Shown in pieces: positions 1 to 6,577 of a DNA stretch of 6,577 nt. The notes under the pieces were generated by a model. It saw only the letters and a program-made list of their open reading frames with translations, was not told the origin of the DNA and did not search any database. The stretch comes from Fidelibacterota bacterium (GTDB lineage: Bacteria > Marinisomatota > Marinisomatia > Marinisomatales > Marinisomataceae). The stretch is taken from positions 1 through 6,577 of the forward strand of contig DTWI01000047.1 of the NCBI GenBank assembly GCA_012963075.1, in the 5' to 3' direction. A program made the position numbers and the translations under genes. How positions within the stretch are numbered: position 1 is the first letter of the stretch; every line of letters begins with the position of its first letter.

Positions 1-2003
1 ACCGTTCCTTGCTCATAGAGTAATACATTTTGCGTACCATTCTTGTAATTAAAATCAAGCGTTTTAAGCAATCCTTGATGTAAGGAAGTTCGTAAAACAT
101 TCATTCTATCAGAGGAAGGATTCATAACAGAGATAGATTCTAATCCAAATTTTGCTATACTATCTCTTTCTTCAAGGGAATTATTATAACATTGTTGAAA
201 TCCAACAGATGATAAATACTTCTTTAAATTAGATAGAGGACGTTCTTCGTCTTCTGCATACTGCATTTGAGAGGAAAAACTATAAGATGAAGCAATATTA
301 TCATATCCATAACAACGCAATATTTCTTCAATTAGATCAGCTTCATTTACAAGGTCTCCTCTAAAGGAAGGAATCGTGCAAATCCACTTCTGCGTATCAA
401 CACTTTTATTGGTCTTTTTCCCTGCTATTCTAGGAATAAATTCTTTTGGAAGGCTGTCAGAATGATTTTTCTTAAGCATGTTAGCTAATTCTGATAAGGT
501 TTCTTTTGATCCAAACCTAATATCACGACGATAACTACTTGCATTTTTTCTCGTAATTTCACCAATAGTTTGTAAATGATCCACGAGATTGCGCATAAAG
601 GGTCTAAATTCTGTTCTTATTCTCATAGATTCTAGTTTACTAGGGTTTGAAAGAACATCTGCTACATTCATAGGAATAACGCTCTCTCCCCTGGTCTGAC
701 AGTCAATATGTAACCCAGAAAGAATATGTTTTACTTTCTTACTCGGAATATTAAATCCAGTATATTTCGATAGTTTTTTATGTGAAAGTGTTATCTTACG
801 TGGTTTTAAATCAAATGTACATTGATCTGTTACAATAGAACCTAGTTCTCCTCCAGCAATTTCTTCCATAAGCCTAACAATCATATAGAATGCATCCAGA
901 GTAACATCTGGGTCTGCTCCTCGCTCGAACCTTCTAGAAGCTTCTGATAATAAATTTAATTTTTTTGATCCTTTTCTAACGACAATAGGATCAAAATAAG
1001 CACTCTCAATCAATACATTAGTTGTGGTATCTGAGACGGCACTATCTTTTCCACCGATAATTCCCGCTAAAGCAACAGTATTGACGGAATCGGTAATAAC
1101 TAAGTGATCAGAATCTAATACATATGATTCATCATCAAGAGCAGCAAATTTTTCTCCTTTTTTTGCCCATTTTACTTCAATAGTTGGTTCAGATAATTTA
1201 TCCAAATCAAATATATGGGTTGGATGTCCAATTTCAAGTAATATAAAATTTGAAATATCAACTAGATTATTAATGCTTTTTTGACCCGCTGACTTTAAAT
1301 AATCTGATAACCATTGTGGTGAAGGTTCTACTTTTACATTATTAACAATTCCTGCAACATAGCGGGTACAGCCACCTTTCTTATCTAAGATAACTTTTAC
1401 CCTATCTTTTGAATCGGGAATTACTCTCTTTGCATTAAGTGGACTTTTAAGTTTTTTATTAAGTTTTGCTGCAAGTTCTCGAGCAATACCACGGTGACTT
1501 AATGCAAAAGCTTTATCGGGAGTAATATCAATATCAATTGCATCATACATTGGTCCTAAAATATCGGCAATATTAGTGCCACTCTCTATTCCTGAGTCTA
1601 ATACCATAATTCCATCATGATCTTCTGAGATTTGAAGCTCTCCCTCTGAACAAATCATTCCATTGCTTTCAATTCCTCGAATTTTTGCTTTGCCAACTTT
1701 GAAATTTCCCGGTAATACTGCACCAACTTTAGCAAAAACAATTTTTTGGCCTGTAGCAACATTAGGCGCACCACATACCACTTCATGGGTTGTCTTACCA
1801 TCATTAACTATACAGAGCTTCAATTTGTCTGCATTTGGGTGTTTTTTGGCCGATTCTACTTCTCCTACAACAATATTTTGAAGTACAGAAAAATCAGTTA
1901 CAACTTCAGATTCAAATCCTAGCATTGTTAATAAATCAGCTAATTCAGATGCAGACTGTTTGAAGTTTACAAAACGCTTAAGCCATGGAAGAGACACTTT
2001 CAT
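1..2003 (-). CDS. pheT: Phenylalanyl-tRNA synthetase beta subunit, 3' end cut by window
   Basis: This is the large subunit of the (alpha-beta)2 cytoplasmic enzyme that charges tRNA-Phe; beta carries tRNA-binding and editing domains. The frame runs from ATG at 2003 to the window edge, giving 667 residues with no stop. Residues 1-40 are the typical N-terminus (MKVSLPWLKRFV). Residues about 43-153 are the EMAP/OB-like tRNA-binding domain (HPNADKLKLC, VVCGAPNV, GMICSEGEL). A B3/B4 editing domain follows (DITPDKAFALSHRGIARELA; GHPTHIFDLDKL; ALAGIIGG). The family motif SEASRRFERGADP is at 353-365. The B5 domain starts near 400 and its C-terminal half (IPSFRGDL...DLIEEILRCYGYDNI) is at about 545-568. 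Between the halves lie about 104 residues where a short loop is usual. The catalytic-like core begins before the edge (NVLLYEQGT); the rest of it and the FDX-ACB domain are missing. GGAG sits 8 bases before the ATG, and the start shares one base with the pheS stop. Confidence 0.97.
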   Translation of the reverse strand, partial: MKVSLPWLKRFVNFKQSASELADLLTMLGFESEVVTDFSVLQNIVVGEVESAKKHPNADKLKLCIVNDGKTTHEVVCGAPNVATGQKIVFAKVGAVLPGNFKVGKAKIRGIESNGMICSEGELQISEDHDGIMVLDSGIESGTNIADILGPMYDAIDIDITPDKAFALSHRGIARELAAKLNKKLKSPLNAKRVIPDSKDRVKVILDKKGGCTRYVAGIVNNVKVEPSPQWLSDYLKSAGQKSINNLVDISNFILLEIGHPTHIFDLDKLSEPTIEVKWAKKGEKFAALDDESYVLDSDHLVITDSVNTVALAGIIGGKDSAVSDTTTNVLIESAYFDPIVVRKGSKKLNLLSEASRRFERGADPDVTLDAFYMIVRLMEEIAGGELGSIVTDQCTFDLKPRKITLSHKKLSKYTGFNIPSKKVKHILSGLHIDCQTRGESVIPMNVADVLSNPSKLESMRIRTEFRPFMRNLVDHLQTIGEITRKNASSYRRDIRFGSKETLSELANMLKKNHSDSLPKEFIPRIAGKKTNKSVDTQKWICTIPSFRGDLVNEADLIEEILRCYGYDNIASSYSFSSQMQYAEDEERPLSNLKKYLSSVGFQQCYNNSLEERDSIAKFGLESISVMNPSSDRMNVLRTSLHQGLLKTLDFNYKNGTQNVLLYEQGT
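387..698 (-). other. In-frame ~104-residue insertion inside the PheT B5 domain
   Basis: Seen directly: the B5 N-terminal half ends around LSGLHIDC (Cys 435), and its C-terminal half resumes at Trp 540 (KWICTIPSFRGDL). The 104 intervening residues (436-539) are open in the same frame. In ordinary PheT proteins, E. coli for example, this place is a loop of under about ten residues. The insert is rich in Arg, Lys and Ser and looks helix-forming in parts (FRPFMRNLVDHLQTIGE; KETLSELANMLKK), ending in a Lys-rich tail (GKKTNKSVDTQK). No intein splice-junction residues, transmembrane run or Cys cluster is visible. Its function is unknown. Boundaries are approximate to a few residues because they come from eye alignment. 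Confidence 0.8.
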
Positions 2004-2980
2004 TAAAATTGCTCCAAAAATCGTTTATCGTTTTGATAAAATAGCCTAATATCTCTAATTCCATACTTAATCATTGCAATGCGTTCTATCCCCATACCAA
2101 AGGCAAAGCCTTGATATTTTTCGCTGTCATATCCAACATTTTCTAAAACATTTGGGTTAACCATTCCGCATCCAAGAATTTCCATCCATTGGTTTAATTT
2201 ATCGTTCCAAATATCAACTTCTGCACTTGGCTCAGTAAACGGAAAATAACTTGGTCGGAAACGCATTTTTGTATCTTTTCCAAACATCTCTTTTGCAAAA
2301 TATTCTAAAGTTCCTTTCATCTCTGCAAATGAAGATGATTCGTTAATAACCAATCCTTCTACTTGATGGAATAAACAAAAACTTTTATAACTAACTTCTT
2401 CATTTCTAAATACCCTTCCACAACAAATATGTCGAAGAGGTGGATCTTGATTTTCCATCAAATGAATTTGAACATTAGACGTATGGGTACGTAACACTAT
2501 ATCTGAATCAATAAAAAAGGTATCTTGCATATCTCTTGCAGGATGATGTTTAGGTACATTTAACGCTTCAAAATTATGATAATCATCATCAATTTCTGGA
2601 CCATAAGCCACTGAAAATCCGATTGATTGAAAAATAGATTTGATTTCATCTGTAACGTGTTCAAGAGGATGAATGTTTCCCTTTGGCAATACATATCCTG
2701 GTAATGAAAAATCTCTTTTATCGTCGCTTCCCTGATCTAAACTGAGTACAGTTAGTTTTTCATTATAAGATCTTGTAAAGTCTGACTTGAGAACATTTAA
2801 GGTTTTTCCATATTTGGGTTTTTCTTTATTGCTAAGAGTACCAAATTGATTAAACAGATCAGTTAATTCTCCTCTTCTACCTAGATATTTAATACGAAGT
2901 TGTTCAAGGCCCTCTGATGTTTTACAAGATTTTAAGTCTGATTGAAAAGATGTCTTAACCTTATTAATAACTTTATCCAT
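2003..2980 (-). CDS. pheS: Phenylalanyl-tRNA synthetase alpha subunit
   Basis: This is the catalytic subunit, which activates phenylalanine with ATP and transfers it to tRNA-Phe in the complex with PheT. From ATG at 2980 it has 325 residues, a usual length. An N-terminal helical tRNA-binding arm covers about residues 1-85 (KYLGRRGELTDLF). The class II core follows: LPGYVLPKGNIHPLEHV near 93-109, LRTHTSNVQIHLM at 163-175, motif 2 RVFRNEEVSYKSF at 189-201, FHQVEGL at 204-210, the Phe-pocket region FPFTEPSAEVD near 246-256, and motif 3 GFAFGMGIERIAMIKYG at 291-307. A GTG at 2986 would add two residues, but it overlaps the AAAAGG ribosome-binding site. The ATG five bases after that site is therefore preferred. 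The gene follows rplT by 14 bases and its TAA shares one base with the pheT ATG. Confidence 0.97.
   Translation of the reverse strand: MDKVINKVKTSFQSDLKSCKTSEGLEQLRIKYLGRRGELTDLFNQFGTLSNKEKPKYGKTLNVLKSDFTRSYNEKLTVLSLDQGSDDKRDFSLPGYVLPKGNIHPLEHVTDEIKSIFQSIGFSVAYGPEIDDDYHNFEALNVPKHHPARDMQDTFFIDSDIVLRTHTSNVQIHLMENQDPPLRHICCGRVFRNEEVSYKSFCLFHQVEGLVINESSSFAEMKGTLEYFAKEMFGKDTKMRFRPSYFPFTEPSAEVDIWNDKLNQWMEILGCGMVNPNVLENVGYDSEKYQGFAFGMGIERIAMIKYGIRDIRLFYQNDKRFLEQF
2012..2018 (-). promoter_or_regulatory. Ribosome-binding site for pheT inside pheS
   Basis: TTTGGAG on the minus strand lies in the last codons of pheS, with 8 bases between GGAG and the pheT ATG at 2003. The pheS stop and pheT start form TAATG. 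Together these suggest coupled, roughly equal synthesis of the alpha and beta subunits, which assemble as (alpha-beta)2. Confidence 0.7.
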
Positions 2981-2985
2981 AGACA

Positions 2986-2991
2986 CCTTTT
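2986..2991 (-). promoter_or_regulatory. Ribosome-binding site fixing the pheS start
   Basis: AAAAGG lies on the minus strand in the 14-base gap between rplT and pheS, five bases before the ATG at 2980. The in-frame GTG at 2986 begins within this element, so it is unlikely to be the start. Confidence 0.6.
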
Positions 2992-2994
2992 ATG

Positions 2995-3342
2995 TTATTT
3001 TTTCAGATATTTTACGAGGTCTTCAAAGACAGATGGATTATTAACAGCTAAATCTGCTAACACCTTTCTATCTAAATCAACGCCCTTCTCCTTTAATAGA
3101 TGTACAAAATTTGAATATGACAATCCGTTCAGTCTTGCAGCAGCATTAATACGTATAATCCATAAACGTCTGAACTGACGTTTCTTCTGTCTACGATCTC
3201 TATATGCATACAATCCTGCTTTAGTTACTGCGTCTTTAGCAGTTTTATAATTGCGACTTCTTGCTCCAAAGTATCCTTTGGCTAATTTGACAGTCTTACG
3301 ATGTCTTCTATGTCTTGGAATTGAACTATTAGATCTTGGCAT
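2995..3342 (-). CDS. rplT: Large-subunit ribosomal protein L20
   Basis: L20 binds 23S rRNA and is essential for early 50S assembly. The protein has 115 residues, standard for bL20. The basic N-terminal extension ([19 protein letters not shown]) leads into the hallmark [21 protein letters not shown], then [26 protein letters not shown] and a C-terminal globular part ([25 protein letters not shown]). MPRS followed by the short Ser-rich stretch resembles Bacteroidetes/FCB L20 proteins. It starts 7 bases after the rpmI stop, with only a weak TAGG ribosome-binding site 6 bases from the ATG, so coupling to rpmI translation is likely. In E. coli and Bacillus, L20 represses this operon by binding its own mRNA; no such site could be recognised here. 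Confidence 0.98.
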   Translation of the reverse strand: MPRSNSSIPRHRRHRKTVKLAKGYFGARSRNYKTAKDAVTKAGLYAYRDRRQKKRQFRRLWIIRINAAARLNGLSYSNFVHLLKEKGVDLDRKVLADLAVNNPSVFEDLVKYLKK

Positions 3343-3349
3343 TGTTAAC

Positions 3350-3544
3350 CTATTTTCCCATCATTTTTATGACTTTTTTCTTGTCAGCAGGTGAAACAAG
3401 AGTTGATTTCTTTGCTGCGCGTTTTACATCCTTATCTCTACGGATTAACATATGCTTATGCCCTGCATGGTTGCGTTTAACTTTTCCGCTTCCTGTCAGT
3501 TTAAATCGTTTTGATACGCTTTTTCTTGTTTTCTGTTTTGGCAT
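3350..3544 (-). CDS. rpmI: Large-subunit ribosomal protein L35
   Basis: L35 is a small, very basic component of the 50S subunit. The 64-residue length and pattern are typical of bL35: [24 protein letters not shown] at the N-terminus, then NHAGHKHML, and a C-terminal [16 protein letters not shown]. The gene lies 10 bases after the infC stop, with an AAGGG element overlapping the end of infC and 7 bases from the ATG. The infC-rpmI-rplT order is among the most conserved in bacteria and supports the call. The stop codon is TAG. Confidence 0.98.
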   Translation of the reverse strand: MPKQKTRKSVSKRFKLTGSGKVKRNHAGHKHMLIRRDKDVKRAAKKSTLVSPADKKKVIKMMGK

Positions 3545-3554
3545 TAAAATACCC

Positions 3555-4064
3555 TTATTTAGGAGATAATATTATAGATTTTTTTCTTCCCATCATAGGA
3601 CTATCTTTCTCCATTTCTGCAATTTCGCTTAAATTTAACATAACTTTTTCTAAAAGTGCATCACCTAAATCTTGTCTGGACATTTCTCGACCACGATACA
3701 TGATGCTTAATTTGAGCTTACAACCCTCATTTAGGAATTTTCTTCCCATTTTTAATTTATTTTCCAAATCATGATCTCCAATATTAGGCCTCATTCTTAA
3801 CTCTTTTACTTTAATAATATGGTGATTTTTACGAGCCTGTTGTGCTTTTTTCTTTTCTTGATACTTGTATTTTCCATAGTCCATTATTTTGCATACAGGC
3901 GGTTTTGCATTTGGTGAAATTTCGACTAAATCAAGATCAACTTCTTCTGCCAACCTTAATGCTGCGGGAACTGTGACAATCCCTACTTGATTCTTATTAC
4001 TATCAATCAAACGGATTTCGTTTGCATAGATTTTTTCATTTACTCTTATTCTTTTTTTCTTAAT
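3555..4064 (-). CDS. infC: Translation initiation factor IF-3, ATT start
   Basis: IF-3 binds the 30S subunit, prevents premature 50S joining and checks start-codon and initiator tRNA selection. From ATT at 4064 the product is 169 residues, typical of the family. The N-domain (RIRVNEKIYANEIRLID; DLDLVEISPNAKPPVCKIMDY) contains the IF-3 signature KIMDYGKYKYQEKK near 59-72. A Lys-rich linker leads to the C-domain (KVKELRMRPNIGDHDL; KLSIMYRGREMSRQDLG; MMGRKKSIILSPK). An ATG further up at 4145 stays in frame, but it would add 27 residues overlapping thrS that do not resemble IF-3 and would place the strong AAAGGAG inside the gene. ATT lies 8 bases after that site and shares a base with the thrS stop. 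Rare AUU-type starts are a known hallmark of infC: IF-3 discriminates against them and so represses its own synthesis. That regulation is inferred here from the start codon. Confidence 0.95.
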   Translation of the reverse strand: MKKKRIRVNEKIYANEIRLIDSNKNQVGIVTVPAALRLAEEVDLDLVEISPNAKPPVCKIMDYGKYKYQEKKKAQQARKNHHIIKVKELRMRPNIGDHDLENKLKMGRKFLNEGCKLKLSIMYRGREMSRQDLGDALLEKVMLNLSEIAEMEKDSPMMGRKKSIILSPK

Positions 4065-6000
4065 TCGTAACACTCCTTTCATTAATTTCTTTTCTAATTC
4101 CATTGGAAAATTTATCCAATGAAAGTATTTCTTGTTCTTTAACAAATCTTCTTCTAACTGTTACTATTTTACCATCAACTTCTTTTTCTCCAACAATTAG
4201 CATAATATTAATTTTTTGTAGTTCTGCATCTCTAATTTTAGCACCAATTTTTTCTGAACGATTGTCCACTTCAGCCCTTACTCCCTGTTTTCTTAATTCG
4301 CTACATACTTCATCAGCATAAGCGTTGTATTTATCAGAGACAGGTAAAATAATTACTTGTTTCGGTGCCAACCATAATGGGAAGTCTCCACCAAAATGTT
4401 CAATTAAAAATCCGATAAAACGTTCATGTGTTCCAAGTGGAGCCCTATGAATACATAATGGCGTTTTGGATGAACCATCAACATCAGTATAAGTCAAATT
4501 AAAACGTTCAGGAACTGCAAAATCAACCTGGTTGGTTGCAAGGCTAAATTCTTTTCCAACTGCACTCCATACCTGCACATCAATTTTTGGACCATAAAAT
4601 GCCGCATCTCCAACTGATTCAACAAATTTTAATCCAGCACCTTTTAGTACATTTCTAACATCTTCTTCTGTTTTTTTCCACAGCTTAGGATTATTAATAT
4701 ATTTTTTACCTAATCCTGTTGGATCATGAAGGCCAAGTCGCATTTCATATTTTTCAATACCAAAAATTTCAAAATATTCCATATATAGGTTACACACGCT
4801 AATAAACTCTTCTTTAAATTGATCCTCTGTACAATAAATATGTGCATCATTCATCTGCATACTTCTTACACGCATTAATCCAAAAAGCTCGCCTGATTTC
4901 TCATAACGATAACATGTTCCGTACTCTGCCAAACGATAAGGTAAATCTCGGTAACTCTTTGGAGTATTAGCATAAATCTTGTGATGATGAGGACAATTCA
5001 TTGGTTTTATATAATAGTCTAGGCCATCTACATCCATTGCAGGATACATCCTCGAAATGTAGTGTTCCAAATGACCAGATTTTTCATATAAGGCTCCTTT
5101 TGTTATGTGTGGTGTACGGACACGTTTGTATCCACTAGCATCTTCTTTTTCTTTTGCTAATGCTTCTAACTCATCAATAATAATTGCACCATTCGGAGTC
5201 CATAGCGGTAATCCAGGACCTACTTCTTCATCGTAGAAATATAAATCAAGTTTTTTTCCGATCTTACGATGATCACGTTTCTTTTGTTCTTCCAACATTG
5301 TTAAATACTTTGTTAAATCTTTTTCACTAGGAAAAGATGTTCCATAAACCCGTTGCAATGTCTGATTCTTTTCATTCCCTCTCCAGTAAGCCGCTGAAGA
5401 AGAAAGTAATTTAAAATGTTTTATGATGCCGGTTGAAGGAACATGTGGCCCCCTACAAAGATCAGTAAATTCCCCTTGTGAATAAACTTTTAATACTTCA
5501 CTCTTTTCTAAGTCATTAATAATCTCAACTTTGTAAGACTCTTTTATCTTCTTAAATAAGCTTATTGCGTCTTTTCTTGACTTTACCTCATGTGTAATCT
5601 CACAATTTTCTTTAGATATCTCATGCATTTCTTTTTCAATACTATTTAAATCTTCTTCAGAAAAAGGAGTTTCAACATCAAAATCATAGTAGAATTTGTT
5701 ATCCAAATATGGACCAATTGTTACTTTGGTCTTAGGAAAAAGTCTTTTCACTGCTTGTGCCATTAAATGTGCAGTACTGTGCAACAGAACACTATGACCA
5801 TCTTTGCTTTTTGCATCTAGAAATTGGATTGTTGCATCTTTAGCTAAAGGTTCATTCAAATCGGTTAACACATCATCAACCTTGCAGATAACAATATTTT
5901 TTGGTCCTCCTTTTACAGATTCTAAAATTTCTAAAGGAGTAATCCCGGTTGGATAAGACTCAGTAGAAGCGCCAATGATATTAATGGAAATGTTTTTCAC
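4060..6000 (-). CDS. thrS: Threonyl-tRNA synthetase, GTG start
   Basis: This cytoplasmic class II synthetase charges tRNA-Thr and edits mischarged Ser-tRNA-Thr. It has 646 residues, full length and close to E. coli ThrS. The TGS domain is at about 1-63 (TGITPLEILESV). The editing domain follows with HSTAH (His74, His78) and CRGPH (Cys182, His186). The catalytic core carries the expected zinc ligands Cys336 (MNCPHHH), His387 (NDAHIYC) and His518 (CIHRAPLGTHERF), motif 2 RYEKSGELFGLMRVRS at 365-380, and QVDFAVPERF at 491-500. The anticodon-binding domain starts near 543 (WLAPKQVIILPVSDKY) and includes RSEKIGAKIRDAE. The GTG at 6000 shares its G with the upstream stop (TAGTG). No clear Shine-Dalgarno is visible, so re-initiation from the upstream gene is likely. 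Editing and zinc residues all look intact. Confidence 0.97.
   Translation of the reverse strand: MKNISINIIGASTESYPTGITPLEILESVKGGPKNIVICKVDDVLTDLNEPLAKDATIQFLDAKSKDGHSVLLHSTAHLMAQAVKRLFPKTKVTIGPYLDNKFYYDFDVETPFSEEDLNSIEKEMHEISKENCEITHEVKSRKDAISLFKKIKESYKVEIINDLEKSEVLKVYSQGEFTDLCRGPHVPSTGIIKHFKLLSSSAAYWRGNEKNQTLQRVYGTSFPSEKDLTKYLTMLEEQKKRDHRKIGKKLDLYFYDEEVGPGLPLWTPNGAIIIDELEALAKEKEDASGYKRVRTPHITKGALYEKSGHLEHYISRMYPAMDVDGLDYYIKPMNCPHHHKIYANTPKSYRDLPYRLAEYGTCYRYEKSGELFGLMRVRSMQMNDAHIYCTEDQFKEEFISVCNLYMEYFEIFGIEKYEMRLGLHDPTGLGKKYINNPKLWKKTEEDVRNVLKGAGLKFVESVGDAAFYGPKIDVQVWSAVGKEFSLATNQVDFAVPERFNLTYTDVDGSSKTPLCIHRAPLGTHERFIGFLIEHFGGDFPLWLAPKQVIILPVSDKYNAYADEVCSELRKQGVRAEVDNRSEKIGAKIRDAELQKINIMLIVGEKEVDGKIVTVRRRFVKEQEILSLDKFSNGIRKEINERSVTN
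4073..4079 (-). promoter_or_regulatory. Ribosome-binding site fixing the infC start
   Basis: On the minus strand AAAGGAG lies inside the last codons of thrS, followed by 8 bases and then ATT at 4064-4062. It is the best Shine-Dalgarno match in the window. Its spacing is right for ATT, whereas it would fall inside the coding region if the upstream ATG codons at 4082, 4103 or 4145 were used. This decides the infC start. Confidence 0.85.
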
Positions 6001-6577
6001 TATAAAGATCTATCAAGTAACCACACACCTATTGAAAAAAAACCAACTAACATTCCAACACCACCACGATGTCTTTTAATTAACAGCTTCTCTTCTTCGC
6101 TAAGGTATTTATTAGGTTTATCTAATTGTGAATACGTATATATTTCTTGTTGTTGATCATAAAATTTCGCTAAAAAACCATCTTGCCAATGCAATCCCTC
6201 TTCACATGATCTATCTTCTTCTGGGCAATATACAAGAAAGATAGACTCTGATTTTCCAGGTATTGGTCTGACCAATTTTGTACCAATTTTCATACGCTGA
6301 AGTTCATCTTGTAAAGCCTCAAATTCTTCTACTGGCCTACTGTCAAAATCAAAAGTCTGTAGTTCCGAAGAAACAGATTGATATATTGATTTTTTGTATA
6401 AACTTATCACATATGCTCTATTATCAAGTGGCAATGTAATCTGAGCTGGAAAGGTTTTTGTATCTGTATACCAAGGAATTCCCCATACAAACAAATTATG
6501 TATAAGCACATTTGAATAAATCACAACATCGGTATCAGTTATTCCAAGAGTGGTTACAGTATTATAGCTTCCTGAAG
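6000..6577 (-). CDS. Unrecognised protein with C-terminal membrane segment, 5' end missing
   Basis: I do not recognise this family. The frame stays open from the stop at 6000 to the window edge, giving 191 residues. The GTG at 6524 is only the first start-like codon inside the window; 17 further codons upstream are open (SGSYNTVTTLGITDTD...) and GTG has no ribosome-binding site, so the true start is probably outside. Visible features are a hydrophobic patch (NVLIHNLFVWGIPWY), an acidic middle section (FDSRPVEEFEALQDELQ), two cysteines ten residues apart (...YCPEEDRSCEEG) and a likely membrane helix at the C-terminus (GGVGMLVGFFSIGVWLLDRSL) preceded by the basic KRHR. The positive-inside rule would put the preceding domain in the cytoplasm if this is a single anchor. 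The missing N-terminus could change that. The stop overlaps the thrS GTG by one base, so the two are co-translated. Confidence 0.75.
   Translation of the reverse strand, partial: SGSYNTVTTLGITDTDVVIYSNVLIHNLFVWGIPWYTDTKTFPAQITLPLDNRAYVISLYKKSIYQSVSSELQTFDFDSRPVEEFEALQDELQRMKIGTKLVRPIPGKSESIFLVYCPEEDRSCEEGLHWQDGFLAKFYDQQQEIYTYSQLDKPNKYLSEEEKLLIKRHRGGVGMLVGFFSIGVWLLDRSL

Noticed and set aside
387..698. PheT insert as an intein or group I/II intron remnant.
   Set aside because: There is no Cys/Ser...His-Asn splice-junction pattern and no intein block-like motif. The insert is shorter than a typical intein, and the frame is continuous rather than broken by intron sequence.
1663..3774. Plus-strand open frames of 72-87 codons (for example 1663-1881, 2942-3178, 3336-3569, 3511-3774) and 4103-4321.
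   Set aside because: All lie antisense to strongly recognised genes, have no recognisable protein features, and are expected by-products of AT-rich coding sequence.
4052..4058. Run of seven A on the coding strand at the start of infC, as a programmed slippage site.
   Set aside because: It encodes the ordinary Lys-rich N-terminus of IF-3. The downstream frame matches the family without any shift.
4065..4145. Longer IF-3 starting at ATG 4145 (or ATG at 4103 or 4082).
   Set aside because: The extra residues do not look like IF-3 and overlap the thrS end. The only strong ribosome-binding site fits ATT at 4064.
6035..6042. Run of eight T on the coding strand near the 3' end of the unknown gene, as a frameshift or terminator signal.
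   Set aside because: No hairpin is evident before it. It simply encodes Phe-Phe in the membrane helix, and the frame continues to the TAG that overlaps thrS.
6522..6524. GTG at 6524 as the true start of the unknown gene.
   Set aside because: The frame stays open to the window edge beyond it, and no Shine-Dalgarno precedes it. The gene is better treated as truncated by the window.

Overview
The window is AT-rich (roughly one third G+C by eye) bacterial DNA. It is coding almost end to end, and every gene lies on the minus strand. Read in the direction of transcription, from high to low coordinates, the order is: 3' part of an unrecognised membrane-anchored protein gene - thrS - infC - rpmI - rplT - pheS - pheT (cut by the window start). 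This is the classic translation cluster: threonyl-tRNA synthetase, initiation factor IF-3, ribosomal proteins L35 and L20, and both subunits of phenylalanyl-tRNA synthetase. No plus-strand gene, RNA gene, mobile element, CRISPR array or terminator is supported, and the longest gap between genes is 14 bases.

The genes are packed as one translationally coupled unit. Three junctions share a single base: unknown gene/thrS (TAGTG), thrS/infC (ATTAA) and pheS/pheT (TAATG). The other gaps are 7 to 14 bases. Start codons are mixed: GTG for thrS, ATT for infC, and ATG for the rest. The ATT start of infC sits behind a strong AAAGGAG and replaces the longer ATG-started frame that a naive gene call would give. 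There is no room for a pheM-like attenuator before pheS or a leader before thrS, so any promoter for the run lies outside the window or inside a coding region.

The L20 N-terminus (MPRSxxS...[10 protein letters not shown]) and the PheS motif 2 region (RNEEVSY...LFHQVEGL) look most like proteins of the Bacteroidetes/FCB side of the bacterial tree. An uncultured marine FCB lineage such as Marinimicrobia (SAR406) is a guess that the sequence alone cannot settle.

Most of the window is ordinary housekeeping. The clear oddity is in pheT: an in-frame stretch of about 100 residues (bases 387-698) interrupts the B5 domain where the family normally has a short loop. Part of it faintly resembles the B5 C-terminal half, which could mean an old internal duplication. 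The second item of interest is the unrecognised protein with a C-terminal membrane segment, coupled by one base to thrS.
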